A stretch of 44,020 nucleotides of DNA from an uncultured Clostridium sp. (GCA_930990555.1 CAKNPW010000014.1:1-44020); one strand, 5' to 3'; shown: positions 8,226 to 17,606, numbered from the stretch's first letter. Notes: generated from the sequence alone by a model not told the origin. A program made the numbers and translations.

Positions 8226-9350
8226 TTATACATCTTCTCTAAAGTAAGGCATCTTATTAGAATCATTAATGAATATCTGTCCATTTTTGCCCTCTTCCCT
8301 AGTTAATATTTCTTTTAGTGTTAAAATTTTATCATTTATATTTGTATCATTACCCAAATAAGCCACTTTGCCCTTTGAAGGTAATTCAAATTTATAATCA
8401 TTATCATTTGAAATATCTACATATGTAATTATATCATAAATCTCATTGCTTTTTGCTGCCCTTAAGAATTTTTCTACTGTTAATAATTTATTGTAATCCT
8501 CATTTATCAATTTATTTCCTACTTGAATTCCCTCTTGTGTCGTTGAATATCCTCTTATTATAGGTAAATTAGCATTTTCGTTTGATATTTCCAATATATT
8601 TGCATTCCCGTCTATATAAACAAAAGCATTTCCATATTCTAACTGATATTTTGCTTCTCTCTCTGTCACAATAATCTCTACTGTATTAGGAATCTTCCTT
8701 TTTACTTCTACTGAATCTATATATGCATTTTCTTTTACATTTTCTGCAACTTGTTTTGAAGAAAATCTAAATATATTTTCATCTATATTTATTTTTGATA
8801 AACTTTTTATCGCCTCTGCATTAATTTTATTGTTTCCCTGTACATTTATATCTTTTATATTAAATACTGGTGAAATAAATAAAAATAGTAATATTCCTAT
8901 AATTATTGCAAAAAGCAGTAATATTTTCAATATAATTTTAAATATTCTATATCTTTTTTCTCTTTTTTGCCTTCTTTTCCTTTCTTCCTCATATGGAATT
9001 CGTTTTACATTTTTATTTCTTTGAGCTTGTCCTTTTTGTACTGGACGAACTTTGTTAGGCTTTCTATCTGTTACATCAAATTTGTTTTGTGTTCTAACAT
9101 CTTGTCTTTTGTTTTTTTGTTTCTTCATTTTCTTTTTTGGTTTATTTTGTTTACTTATTTTACCATTTTTGGGTGGTAATACAGTAACCCCTATAACTAT
9201 TTCATTGTCTATATTGAACATATCATTATTCATAGGTTCCGGATTTACTTTTTTTGGTTTCTTTTTAGGGTGCTTCTTTTTATTCTGCACCCTTTTATTG
9301 TCTTTACTTAAATAATAAAAATCTAATTCATTATTTTTTTTCTTTTTCAA
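8226..9350 (-). CDS. divIB: Cell division protein FtsQ/DivIB
   Basis: FtsQ/DivIB is a bitopic divisome protein that bridges early and late division proteins. The 374 residues open with about 125 highly basic, low-complexity cytoplasmic residues (many KKKK, KPKK and RRQKREKRY runs), followed by one transmembrane helix (ILKILLLFAIIIGILLFLFI). An extracellular POTRA domain follows (FNIKDINVQGNNKINAEAI), then the beta domain. The basic tail is long for the family and could contact membrane or DNA. The start is TTG with GAAGGTGA upstream and lies inside the last 20 nt of murA, so the two are probably coupled. Confidence 0.92.
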   Translation of the reverse strand: MKKKKNNELDFYYLSKDNKRVQNKKKHPKKKPKKVNPEPMNNDMFNIDNEIVIGVTVLPPKNGKISKQNKPKKKMKKQKNKRQDVRTQNKFDVTDRKPNKVRPVQKGQAQRNKNVKRIPYEEERKRRQKREKRYRIFKIILKILLLFAIIIGILLFLFISPVFNIKDINVQGNNKINAEAIKSLSKINIDENIFRFSSKQVAENVKENAYIDSVEVKRKIPNTVEIIVTEREAKYQLEYGNAFVYIDGNANILEISNENANLPIIRGYSTTQEGIQVGNKLINEDYNKLLTVEKFLRAAKSNEIYDIITYVDISNDNDYKFELPSKGKVAYLGNDTNINDKILTLKEILTREEGKNGQIFINDSNKMPYFREDV

Positions 9351-10611
9351 TTATTTCACCTTCTCCTACGTATATATTCGCACCTAACATTCGTAATTTT
9401 TCATCTATATTTTCATATCCACGTAAAATATATCCTATATTAGATATAACAGTTTTTCCTTTAGCATTTAATGCAGCCAATACTAATGATGCTCCTCCTC
9501 TTAAATCTGTTGCTTCTACTCTTGCAGCATTATACCTTTTTATTCCTTTTATTATAGCAGTTCTTCCTTCAATCGTTACTCTAGTTCCCATTCTTTTTAA
9601 TTCCGATAAATACTTATATCTATTTTCAAAAATATTTTCTACTATAATAGATGTTCCTTTAGCTACTCCTAAACAACTTGCTATTATTGGTTGCATATCT
9701 GTCGGGAAACCAGGATATGGCATTGTTTTTAAATTGCATGATTTTAATCTATTTTTTGCTGTTAAATTAATTTCTTTTTCTTTAAGGTTAATTTCACAGC
9801 CCATTTCCTCTAATTTATATACAATTGGAATAATATGTTCTATTCTAACATTTTTAATAGTTATATTTCCATTTGTAATGGCTGCTGCACATAATAAAGT
9901 ACCTATTTCTATTCTATCTGGCATTATTTCATATTCTATATTTGCTTCTAATTTTTCTACGCCAACAATCTTTATATCCTTTGTTCCTGCTCCAGAAACA
10001 GAGCCACCTAGTTTATTTATATAATTTTGTAAATCAACTATCTCTGGTTCCATAGCTGCATTTTTTATATATATTACTTTATTTGAAAGGGTTGCCGCCA
10101 GTATTATATTTTCTGTTGCTCCTACACTTGGGAAATCTAATGTAATTGTGCCAGCTTGCATATTACTAGAATCGCAAAATATTTCTCCATTTTCTTCTTT
10201 TATAGTTATTCCTAAATCTTTAAATGCCTTTAAATGTAAATCAATTGGTCTAGCACCTATATCACATCCACCAGGATATGAAAAAGTTGCTTTCTTTACT
10301 CTACTTAATATTGCTCCAGCTAAAATTACAGATGATCTCATTTGTCTCATTAATTCATCAGGAATTTCATAATTATCTATATTGCTAGAATCTATTATAA
10401 TTTTATTTTTTTCTTGGTTTATTTTACATCCTAATAATCTCATAATATCAAACATAATCTTGGTATCATGAATATCTGGTACATTTTTTAAAACTGTCTT
10501 GCCTTTATTTAAAATAGTTGCAGCTAATATTGGTAATGAAGAATTTTTAGATCCAGAAGATTTTATTTTACCTTCTATTTTTTCCCCACCATTTACTATG
10601 TAACTTTGCAT
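9331..10611 (-). CDS. murA: UDP-N-acetylglucosamine 1-carboxyvinyltransferase MurA
   Basis: MurA transfers enolpyruvate from phosphoenolpyruvate to UDP-GlcNAc, the first committed step of peptidoglycan synthesis in the cytoplasm. The fold is an inside-out alpha/beta barrel of two EPSP-synthase domains. Visible motifs are SGSKNSSLPILAA at the N terminus with substrate-binding Lys and Asn, and YPGGCDIGARPIDLHL with the catalytic cysteine at about residue 115, the fosfomycin target. The cysteine is kept, so fosfomycin-type inhibition is expected. I prefer the ATG at 10,611 (MQSYIVNGGEK); one two codons earlier is too close to AAAGGTGG. The gene heads the division operon and overlaps ftsQ. Confidence 0.95.
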   Translation of the reverse strand: MQSYIVNGGEKIEGKIKSSGSKNSSLPILAATILNKGKTVLKNVPDIHDTKIMFDIMRLLGCKINQEKNKIIIDSSNIDNYEIPDELMRQMRSSVILAGAILSRVKKATFSYPGGCDIGARPIDLHLKAFKDLGITIKEENGEIFCDSSNMQAGTITLDFPSVGATENIILAATLSNKVIYIKNAAMEPEIVDLQNYINKLGGSVSGAGTKDIKIVGVEKLEANIEYEIMPDRIEIGTLLCAAAITNGNITIKNVRIEHIIPIVYKLEEMGCEINLKEKEINLTAKNRLKSCNLKTMPYPGFPTDMQPIIASCLGVAKGTSIIVENIFENRYKYLSELKRMGTRVTIEGRTAIIKGIKRYNAARVEATDLRGGASLVLAALNAKGKTVISNIGYILRGYENIDEKLRMLGANIYVGEGEIIEKEKK

Positions 10612-10712
10612 AATCATATACCACCTTTCATAACGCTTTTGCTATATATTATGTTTTCTAGTTACAAAAGGTGTATATTGTAGCTTTTTCTTGTAATATA
10701 TCAAAAAATAAT

Positions 10713-11903
10713 TTATTCGCAAGCTTTAGCTATTTCTTTACCAAACTCTATGCATTCTTTAATATTCTCTTCTGTTGGCGTCCACATACATCTTAATCCA
10801 TCATTGATAAGTGTAAAACCAGCTTTTTTTAATTCTTCATTTAACAATTTTACTGCTTCACCACTCCAACCATAGCTTCCAAATGCTGCAGCTTTTTTTG
10901 CTTTTAATTTTAATCCTTTAATCATTTCCATTATTCCTGCTATAGAATATAAATATCCATTGTTTACAGTTGGTGAACCAACAACTATTTCTTTAGATTT
11001 AAATACTTCTGCTACAATTTCAGTTTTATCAGATTTTGCAGTATTTATTACTTTTACTTCTATTTCTTTATTTGCTTCCTTTATTCCTTTAGCAATTGCT
11101 TCTGCCATTTTTCTAGTATCATTCCACATAGTATCATATAATATTGTAATTTGATCTTCTGAATAGTTATCTGCCCATTTATAATATCTATTTATTATAT
11201 CTGATGGATTTTCTCTCCAGATAAGTCCATGGCTTGGGCATATCATATTAATTGGTATATTCATTTTTAAAATTTCATTTATTTTATTTTTTACCATCAT
11301 ACTAAATGGTGCAACAATATTCGCATAATATTTTATTGCCTCACTATATAAAACACATGGATTTATTTCATCTGCATATAAATATTCTGATGCAATATGT
11401 TGTCCAAAAGCATCATTACTAAATAATATATTTTCTTTATCCATATAAGTAAACATTGTATCTGGCCAGTGAAGCATTGGTGCTTCTATAAATGTTAGTG
11501 TATGTTTTCCTATATTTAATGTGTCGCCTGTTTTTATAGTTACAAAATTCCAATCTTCATGGTATTGTCCTTTTATTGATTTAACACCATTTGCTGTACA
11601 ATAAATTGGAGTATTTGGTATTTCTTTCATGAGTTTTGGCAAACTTCCACTATGATCTACCTCTCCATGATTTGCAATTATGAAATCTATTTTATTTAAA
11701 TCAATTTCTTTCTTTAAATTTTCTACGAATTCTTCATCAAATGGTTTCCAAGCGGTATCTATTAGAACAACTTTTTCATCCTCTATTAAATAACTATTAT
11801 ATGATGAACCATTTATTGTGTTATATTCATCTCCATGAAATTTCTTAAGTTCCCAATCTGTCTTTCCAACCCATTTTACATATTCATTAATTAATTTTGA
11901 CAT
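10713..11903 (-). CDS. fprA: Flavodiiron protein (A-type flavoprotein, FprA)
   Basis: Flavodiiron proteins reduce O2 or NO to harmless products in the cytoplasm of anaerobes. Residues 1-250 form a metallo-beta-lactamase-like domain with the diiron ligands HGEVDH (about residues 79-84), the histidine of LHWPD, the aspartate of SNDAFGQH and the histidine of CPSHGLIW. From about residue 255 a flavodoxin domain binds FMN (ILYDTMWNDTRKMAEA, VGSPTVNNGY, GSYGWSGEA). There is no C-terminal rubredoxin, so an external rubredoxin or reductase is needed. The start lies directly after the patatin-like gene's stop, its ribosome-binding site inside that gene. It is the last gene of the topB operon. Confidence 0.95.
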   Translation of the reverse strand: MSKLINEYVKWVGKTDWELKKFHGDEYNTINGSSYNSYLIEDEKVVLIDTAWKPFDEEFVENLKKEIDLNKIDFIIANHGEVDHSGSLPKLMKEIPNTPIYCTANGVKSIKGQYHEDWNFVTIKTGDTLNIGKHTLTFIEAPMLHWPDTMFTYMDKENILFSNDAFGQHIASEYLYADEINPCVLYSEAIKYYANIVAPFSMMVKNKINEILKMNIPINMICPSHGLIWRENPSDIINRYYKWADNYSEDQITILYDTMWNDTRKMAEAIAKGIKEANKEIEVKVINTAKSDKTEIVAEVFKSKEIVVGSPTVNNGYLYSIAGIMEMIKGLKLKAKKAAAFGSYGWSGEAVKLLNEELKKAGFTLINDGLRCMWTPTEENIKECIEFGKEIAKACE

Positions 11904-11904
11904 A

Positions 11905-12747
11905 TTAATCCTCCTTATGTATCATTTTTTTAATATTATCTATTTCCTTTTTCGCTTGTAAATATCCATATTTATAACATTTATTGGATTGTTTGAAATC
12001 AAATGGATTCACATCTCGCGTATCTATTTCTATAACATAATCAGCTTTTTTTACTTCCTCCCCTTCAATCTTTGAAAACATTATATCTATTGCTTTATTT
12101 AAGGTTGACCTTAATCCAATTGTTCTTGATGTCTTATTTAATTTAAATCTTACAGCAATAACTTTATCTGCCCCTATTTTTTTAACTTCTTCCACTGGTA
12201 TATTGTCAAGTATTCCGCCATCCACAAATTTATGCTTATTATAAATACATGGTGCAAAAATAGCTGGATATGACGAACTTGCTCTTACTGCCACTGCTAT
12301 ATCTGCTTTATTTAAATATTTGTCATTTATTTTTTCCATGTTGGTAAACACATATTTCTCTGAATCCCTTAAATCAACCGCTGGAATTACAATAGGAATT
12401 TTTAGATCTTGTAATTTTTTAATATTCTTATATTTACCAGCCTCTTCTATTGCAAATGCAATATTTTCTCCAGAATATAATCCTCCTGCTTGTATGCTTA
12501 ACAATTTTTTTCCTCTAGGATCTGTATACATTGCACTATTTTTAAATATTAGCTTTGAAAAGTAATTAAATAGTTTTAGCATTTCGTTTGGAGTATATTC
12601 CATTGCATAAAGAGCTGCTACAATACTTCCTATACTTGTACCACCTACAATATCTACTTTTATGTTTTCTTCTTGCAAAGCTTGTATTACACCTATGTGT
12701 GCAGCTCCCTTTATTCCTCCACCAGACATAGCTAATCCTAATTTCAT
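11905..12747 (-). CDS. Patatin-like phospholipase family protein
   Basis: This 280-residue protein is a patatin-type serine acyl hydrolase of the bacterial RssA/YlbK-like group. It has the oxyanion motif GGGIKG (residues 9-14), the nucleophile motif GGTSIG with Ser38, and the dyad aspartate in FVDGG at about residue 174. No signal peptide is visible, so it probably acts in the cytoplasm or at the inner membrane. Natural substrates of this subgroup are poorly known. The start ATG follows GGCGGTGAT. It lies 14 nt after the HD gene and abuts fprA, so all three appear to be one transcript. Confidence 0.9.
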   Translation of the reverse strand: MKLGLAMSGGGIKGAAHIGVIQALQEENIKVDIVGGTSIGSIVAALYAMEYTPNEMLKLFNYFSKLIFKNSAMYTDPRGKKLLSIQAGGLYSGENIAFAIEEAGKYKNIKKLQDLKIPIVIPAVDLRDSEKYVFTNMEKINDKYLNKADIAVAVRASSSYPAIFAPCIYNKHKFVDGGILDNIPVEEVKKIGADKVIAVRFKLNKTSRTIGLRSTLNKAIDIMFSKIEGEEVKKADYVIEIDTRDVNPFDFKQSNKCYKYGYLQAKKEIDNIKKMIHKED

Positions 12748-12761
12748 TTAATCACCGCCAT

Positions 12762-13535
12762 TTATATCTTAGAATTTATAAATTCATTTCCAATTTTCTT
12801 CATATCTAAAATACTTTGTTTAGTATGTTTTTCTTTAAAATTAAATCTATCAATTATTTTATTAAAATAATCTTTTTCTTTTAATATTTCAAAACTTTTT
12901 TTATATTGCAAATCATATATAAACGCCAACGTTTTCATAAGTTTATCTAGTTGTGTTTTTTCTGCTATTTTTGATATATCAATAACATGCATATTATAGA
13001 ATTCTTTTAGCATTGCTTCATTTATTATTCCGTTTTCTATTTGTGATAATTCATTTTTCCAATATGTTGTAGCTGCTAATCTTAAAATATCTAATTTATC
13101 GGCATCTCTTAAAATCTTACAATATAATATTTTTTCTTCTGTTAAATTATCTTCTATTTTATTTTTGTTATGATTTCTAATTGCTGCATATATTATATCA
13201 TCATATTTATTCTCTTGTATAAACTTTCTTATAAAATTATTTTCTTTTAAGATTTCTACACTTCTACTCGCATGATCATATGTTTCAAAGTTAACAAATG
13301 TAGTCTCCTTTTTTACATCTTTATATTCTTCAAATCTTGCAATATCATGTAAAAGTGCAATAAGTTTTACAAGTTTTACTTCTTCTTCATTTAAATTTAG
13401 ACTTTTAGCTATTGTTTCACTTAAATTAATTACATTTATTGTGTGAATATATTTGCGTTCTATATTTGCATTATCTTTATCAAATAAATTCCTATATCTA
13501 ATAAATTCTTCTCTCGCATTATCGATATTTATCAT
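12762..13535 (-). CDS. HD domain-containing phosphohydrolase-like protein
   Basis: A 257-residue protein with an HD domain: an upstream histidine at HTINVINLS, the paired residues in ALLHDIARFEE, and downstream histidines in YDHASRSVEIL and IRNHNK complete the metal-binding set seen in HD phosphohydrolases. A C-terminal helical part after about residue 170 is not recognised. Such proteins can cleave nucleotides or phosphodiesters; the substrate here cannot be told. The start ATG follows AAGGAAG, 13 nt after topB. The position between topB and the patatin-like gene gives no strong functional clue. Confidence 0.8.
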   Translation of the reverse strand: MINIDNAREEFIRYRNLFDKDNANIERKYIHTINVINLSETIAKSLNLNEEEVKLVKLIALLHDIARFEEYKDVKKETTFVNFETYDHASRSVEILKENNFIRKFIQENKYDDIIYAAIRNHNKNKIEDNLTEEKILYCKILRDADKLDILRLAATTYWKNELSQIENGIINEAMLKEFYNMHVIDISKIAEKTQLDKLMKTLAFIYDLQYKKSFEILKEKDYFNKIIDRFNFKEKHTKQSILDMKKIGNEFINSKI

Positions 13536-13547
13536 TTTGTTCTTCCT

Positions 13548-15455
13548 TTACATTTTAATAACTAATTTATCAAATTTAGATTTAATATATTTTTCTAATT
13601 TCATTGTAAATTCATCAGATTTTATTTCTTTTTTAGCAACCATATCTAAGCCTTTTTCCCAACTTGCTGTTAATTTTGGATTTAACATATCTGGCATAGA
13701 ATAATTTACTATATCATAAATTGCTTCACCCTTATTTGTAGGTTTTATTATTTGTGTTTTTGAATTTATTGCAATATACTTTATTTTTTCCAATTTTTTA
13801 ATAATTTCTGCTCTTGTTGCACTTGTCCCTATTCCTGCACCTTTTATTTGTTCTCTTAATTCTTCATCTTCAATTAATTTCCCTGCATTTTCCATAGCAA
13901 GTATTATTGACCCAGAATTATATCTTGAAGGTGGTGAAGTTTCTGCATCTTTTGTTTCAAAATTTTGCACATTAATTTTTGAATTTCTCTTTAACGTTGT
14001 CAAAATTGATATATCATTATCTTCTGAATTCTTGGTCTTAGTTGATTTTAATATTTCTAAATACCCTTCTTTTGTACAAACTTTACCATTTGCAAAAAAA
14101 GATTCTTTGTCTATATCTATAGTTACTGAAACTTTGCTATATTCTGCAGCAGGATAAAATATTGCTAAAAACCTTTTTACGATTAATTCATAAATATCTT
14201 TTTGCAATTTTGGTAATTTATCATAATTATCAAATCCTTGTCCAGTTGGAATTATTGCATAATGATCTGTTATTTTACTATCATTTACATATTTGGTTTT
14301 TATTAAATTAGTAGAATATTTCTCTTCAATCATCTTCTTTAAATAGCCTTGGATTTCTTCATTTTTAAACCCTTTAGTAATTCCATTTAAGTTTTTAGTA
14401 ATTTCCTTTGCAACTGCAGTTGAAAGAACTCTCGCATCTGTTCTTGGATATGTTACTAATTTATTTTCATATAAGTTTTGTATAATCTCTAATGTTTCGT
14501 CAGGCTTTATTTTGAATCTTTTTGTACACTCATTTTGAATTTCTGCTAAATTAAATAATAATGGGGGATTTTCCTTTTGTTTGCTTTTCTTAACTTCTTT
14601 TACAATTGCCTCTTTATCTTTCAAGGATAAAATAAAAGCTTTTGCATCATCTAATTTTTTGAATCCATTATCATTGTATAATTTATTAGAATTATACAAT
14701 TTTGAATCTTCAGTTACTTTCCACTCTGCTTCAAAATTAGATTTTTCATCTCCAAATTTTCCTATTATTTTATAATATTTAGTTTTAACAAAATTGCGTA
14801 TTTCTCTTTCCCTTGAAACTACCATTCCAAGTACACATGTCATAACTCTTCCTACTGAAATAGATGCTTTATCTTCATTTATTTTCTTTGCTAATTTTCT
14901 ACCATAAATGATTGAAAGTAATCTTGAGAAGTTAATTCCTATTAAATAATCTTCTTTTGCTCTTAAATATGCAGCATCTGATAAACTATCATATTCTGAT
15001 AAATCTTTTGCATTTTTTATTCCTTTTATTACTTCTTCCTCTGTTTGTGAATCTATCCATACTCTTTTTTTAGTTTTCCCCTCTGGATGTATCATTTGAT
15101 CTACTAAACGATATATATATTCCCCTTCACGCCCAGAGTCGGTGCTTACATATATAGTTTTAACATCTTCCCTATTTAATAATTCTTTTATTATATTAAA
15201 TTGTTTTTGTACATTTGGAATAACTTCATATTTCCATTCCTTTGGTATAAATGGTAGTGTATCCAATCTCCAGAATTTTAGTTTTTCATCATATTTTTCT
15301 GGATAACTCATTGTTACTAGATGTCCTACACACCATGTTACTATCCATTCATTACTTTCTAAGTATCCATCTTTTCTTGTAGTATTTATTTTTAATGCTT
15401 TTGCCATTTGCATAGCCACAGACGGCTTTTCTGTTATTAGTATATTTTTATCCAT
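13548..15455 (-). CDS. topB: DNA topoisomerase III
   Basis: Topoisomerase III is a type IA enzyme that decatenates single-stranded regions, acting in replication and recombination. The 635 residues begin with the Toprim domain (ILITEKPSVAMQMAKAL; metal-binding STDSGREGEYIYR at about 101-113). The 5Y-CAP domain carries the active tyrosine in LVTYPRTDARVLS at about residue 335, and GAGIGTSATRAEIIKKLEK follows. No cysteine-rich zinc fingers follow the core, so it ends near the E. coli length rather than having an extended tail. The start ATG has AAGGAGAG upstream. It opens the topB-HD-patatin-fprA operon, divergent from rplM. A second type IA enzyme, topA, is at 41,352. Confidence 0.94.
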   Translation of the reverse strand: MDKNILITEKPSVAMQMAKALKINTTRKDGYLESNEWIVTWCVGHLVTMSYPEKYDEKLKFWRLDTLPFIPKEWKYEVIPNVQKQFNIIKELLNREDVKTIYVSTDSGREGEYIYRLVDQMIHPEGKTKKRVWIDSQTEEEVIKGIKNAKDLSEYDSLSDAAYLRAKEDYLIGINFSRLLSIIYGRKLAKKINEDKASISVGRVMTCVLGMVVSREREIRNFVKTKYYKIIGKFGDEKSNFEAEWKVTEDSKLYNSNKLYNDNGFKKLDDAKAFILSLKDKEAIVKEVKKSKQKENPPLLFNLAEIQNECTKRFKIKPDETLEIIQNLYENKLVTYPRTDARVLSTAVAKEITKNLNGITKGFKNEEIQGYLKKMIEEKYSTNLIKTKYVNDSKITDHYAIIPTGQGFDNYDKLPKLQKDIYELIVKRFLAIFYPAAEYSKVSVTIDIDKESFFANGKVCTKEGYLEILKSTKTKNSEDNDISILTTLKRNSKINVQNFETKDAETSPPSRYNSGSIILAMENAGKLIEDEELREQIKGAGIGTSATRAEIIKKLEKIKYIAINSKTQIIKPTNKGEAIYDIVNYSMPDMLNPKLTASWEKGLDMVAKKEIKSDEFTMKLEKYIKSKFDKLVIKM

Positions 15456-15478
15456 TGTACTCTCCTTACTGCTGTTTA

Positions 15479-15507
15479 ATTATATAGTATTTGGTAGTAA
15501 ATTACAA
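15479..15507 (-). promoter_or_regulatory. Sigma-A-like promoter of topB
   Basis: TTGTAA and TATAAT separated by 17 bp on the minus strand, about 25 nt before the topB start. The -35 box is weak and the -10 box perfect. Confidence 0.6.
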
Positions 15508-15599
15508 TGTCTAAAATGTGATTTATTAGTACTGTTTTTATATTGTCTTATTCTGTCTTTATATTCTCTTGAATTTTTTTGATTTTCTTTTTAAAAGCC

Positions 15600-15628
15600 T
15601 TGACTTTTTAAGGTTTTTGTATTAAAAT
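15600..15628 (+). promoter_or_regulatory. Sigma-A promoter of rplM-rpsI
   Basis: TTGACT (15,600-15,605) and TAAAAT (15,623-15,628) with exactly 17 bp between. It gives a leader of about 120 nt before rplM. Confidence 0.8.
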
Positions 15629-15678
15629 TATTATGCTAATTTTATGAATTAGCCTTTAATTAGTCAATAAGTAATAAT

Positions 15679-15735
15679 TATATAAGCCTCTCCCCGGTAG
15701 TTTATATATTTAAAGCTTATTATATAAATTTAAAT
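15679..15735 (+). promoter_or_regulatory. Candidate ribosomal protein L13 leader structure
   Basis: The untranslated leader contains ATAAGC...GCTTAT arms flanked by AT-rich complementary sequence and enclosing CCTCTCCCCGGTAG, the only C+G-rich block in the leader. Firmicutes rplM mRNAs carry an autoregulatory L13 leader at this position with similar sequence, as I recall it. The family assignment needs a covariance-model check. Confidence 0.5.
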
Positions 15736-15757
15736 TCGAATGGAGGGTAATTTTACC

Positions 15758-16192
15758 ATGAATAATACTACATATAGTGTAAAAGGAAATGAAATCGAAA
15801 GTAAATGGTATATTTTAGATGCAGCAAATAAACCAGTTGGTAGAGTTGCAACAGAGGCTGCAAGATTATTAAGAGGAAAACACAAACCAACTTATACACC
15901 AAACTTAGATGTTGGTGATCACGTAATTATAATAAATTGTTCAGAAGCAACATTTACAGGAAAAAAATTAGATCAAAAATTCTATAGACATCATTCTGGA
16001 TATCCAGGAGGATTAAAAGAAACTTCAGCAAGAATTATGATGGCAGAGAAACCAGAAAGAGCTATGATGATTGCTGTTAAAGGAATGCTTCCACACAATT
16101 CTTTAGGAAGAAAAATGTTAAAGAAATTAAGAGTATATGCTGGTAGTGAACATAAAAATATGGCTCAAAAACCAGAAATATGGAATTTCTAA
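15758..16192 (+). CDS. rplM: 50S ribosomal protein L13
   Basis: L13 is an early-assembling large-subunit protein. The 144-residue sequence has the family blocks [40 protein letters not shown] and the signature region [23 protein letters not shown] start it at the ATG at 15,758, which follows GGAGGGTAATTTTACC; an ATG six codons earlier overlaps that ribosome-binding site. It is transcribed on the plus strand, unlike everything around it, from its own promoter and leader, and is followed after 49 nt by rpsI, the universal gene pair. Confidence 0.97.
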   Translation: MNNTTYSVKGNEIESKWYILDAANKPVGRVATEAARLLRGKHKPTYTPNLDVGDHVIIINCSEATFTGKKLDQKFYRHHSGYPGGLKETSARIMMAEKPERAMMIAVKGMLPHNSLGRKMLKKLRVYAGSEHKNMAQKPEIWNF

Positions 16193-16241
16193 TATAGAAT
16201 TATAGGGTATATCCCTTAAAAAATTAAGGAGGAATTTTTAA

Positions 16242-16646
16242 ATGGCAAAGGCAGGAGAAAAAATAATGTTCTATGGAACAGGTAGAAGAAAAAATGCAAT
16301 AGCTAGAGTTAGATTAGTTGAAGGAAAAGGAAATATAACAGTAAACGGAAAAAATTTAGATGAATATTTTGGTTTAGAAACATTAAAATATATTGTAAAA
16401 CAACCTTTAAACGTAACAAATACATTAGATAAATTTGATGTTATTTGTAAAGTTCAAGGTGGAGGGTTTACAGGTCAAGCAGGAGCTATAAGACATGGTA
16501 TAGCTAGAGCTTTAAATGAAGCTAATTCAGAATATAGACCAGCATTAAAATCAAATGGTTTCTTAACAAGAGATCCTCGTATGAAGGAAAGAAAGAAATA
16601 TGGTCTTAAAAAAGCTAGAAAAGCTCCACAATTTTCAAAAAGATAA
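16242..16646 (+). CDS. rpsI: 30S ribosomal protein S9
   Basis: S9 is a small-subunit protein whose basic C-terminal tail reaches the P-site tRNA. The 134 residues show [16 protein letters not shown], the signature [19 protein letters not shown] and the conserved tail [17 protein letters not shown] ending in SKR. The ATG has a strong AAGGAGG seven to eight nt upstream. It is second in the rplM operon and is followed by a clear terminator. Confidence 0.98.
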   Translation: MAKAGEKIMFYGTGRRKNAIARVRLVEGKGNITVNGKNLDEYFGLETLKYIVKQPLNVTNTLDKFDVICKVQGGGFTGQAGAIRHGIARALNEANSEYRPALKSNGFLTRDPRMKERKKYGLKKARKAPQFSKR

Positions 16647-16660
16647 AATTATATATACTT

Positions 16661-16690
16661 CGGAAGTTTTATACTTCCGATTTTTTTATT
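16661..16690 (+). terminator. Terminator of rplM-rpsI
   Basis: Arms CGGAAGT and ACTTCCG with a five-base loop, then a run of seven T, 15 nt after the rpsI stop. Confidence 0.9.
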
Positions 16691-16700
16691 TTTAAGCAAA

Positions 16701-16742
16701 TATAAAACAACCTCTAATAATAAAATTAAAGGTTGTTTTATA
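16701..16742 (-). terminator. Terminator of the AIM24 gene
   Basis: Arms TATAAAACAACC and GGTTGTTTTATA around an AT-rich loop. Its end is just past the stop of the minus-strand gene at 16,750. It may also back up the rpsI terminator. Confidence 0.75.
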
Positions 16743-16749
16743 TTTTACA

Positions 16750-17544
16750 TTATCTAGATATTGAAGTAGCTGATGCTGTTGTTAAATTTCTTACTGGTGC
16801 CATTAATACTTTTCCTGTACCTCTATATACATTTACAAGTCCTTCCCCTGAAACAGCTGATCCTATTAAACTCTTTGTAGATTTTTCTACTGTAAAATCA
16901 AGTCCTTTAGACCATGCAACTGCAAAGTTTCCATCTATTCTTAAAACATCATTTTGTAATTCTACTTCGACTAATTCTTCTCTTGGTACAGGTGATTCTA
17001 ATGCTACAAATCCATTTCCTGAAAGACTCAAATTAAATAATCCTTCATTTCCTAGTACTGCTGAAGATAAATTACTGCGCATAACAACATTTTGTTTTAT
17101 CTTAGATTCACAAGCTAGAAATAGTCCATCATCCAATACTATTCCTCCATCCCAAGTAGATAAATCTTCTAATAGAATATGTTTATATGTAGGCTCTAAA
17201 ACTAAAGTTCCTGTTCCTCTATATTTTGGTTTTACAGCACTTTCTTTTGTAACACTACCTTTTATTGCTTTTCCAAAAAAATCTCCTACACCTTTAACAT
17301 CTGCTACTGCTTCAACATTTCCAACAGACCATTGCATTGCACCTGAGCTTATTGTATATTCATTATCTTCTAAATTTATAAGTAATTGTCTTTTTCTTAC
17401 ATTCATTCTTGAACAATAATACGCGGTTATAGCCGTTGCTGGCATTACACTTAAATCACTCATATATTCTATAACCTTCATTCCTGCTTTTGCATCTGCT
17501 ACACGAATATCATCATTATCTTGTAAATTATTAATTCTATACAT
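16750..17544 (-). CDS. AIM24 family protein (TIGR00266-like, DUF124)
   Basis: This 264-residue protein belongs to the AIM24/TIGR00266 family, a beta-rich double-psi-like fold found in bacteria and mitochondria. Recognisable parts are the repeated glycine-rich strands GVGDFFGKAIKGSVTKESAV, YRGTGTLVLEPTYKHILL, DDGLFLACES and GNEGLFNLSLSGNGFVAL. No signal peptide or catalytic residue is evident, and the bacterial function is unknown. The ATG has AGGGAGGAG upstream. It is a single-gene unit, with a perfect consensus promoter at 17,578-17,606 and terminators on both sides, so it is probably well expressed. Confidence 0.88.
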   Translation of the reverse strand: MYRINNLQDNDDIRVADAKAGMKVIEYMSDLSVMPATAITAYYCSRMNVRKRQLLINLEDNEYTISSGAMQWSVGNVEAVADVKGVGDFFGKAIKGSVTKESAVKPKYRGTGTLVLEPTYKHILLEDLSTWDGGIVLDDGLFLACESKIKQNVVMRSNLSSAVLGNEGLFNLSLSGNGFVALESPVPREELVEVELQNDVLRIDGNFAVAWSKGLDFTVEKSTKSLIGSAVSGEGLVNVYRGTGKVLMAPVRNLTTASATSISR

Positions 17545-17577
17545 AATATTTTCTCCTCCCTTTGTATATTTTAGATG

Positions 17578-17606
17578 ATTATATAAATAATAGATTTTAT
17601 TGTCAA
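17578..17606 (-). promoter_or_regulatory. Perfect consensus sigma-A promoter for the AIM24 gene
   Basis: TTGACA, 17 bp, TATAAT on the minus strand, about 34 nt before the start codon. Both hexamers match the consensus fully. Confidence 0.85.

Noticed and set aside
13548-15455. topB as a truncated gene because zinc fingers are missing
   Set aside because: The Toprim, active-site and gate motifs are all present and many topoisomerase III enzymes end without zinc fingers.
16733-17419. 228-codon plus-strand frame opposite the AIM24 gene
   Set aside because: The opposite strand encodes a clear AIM24-family protein with promoter and ribosome-binding site; the plus frame is its shadow.
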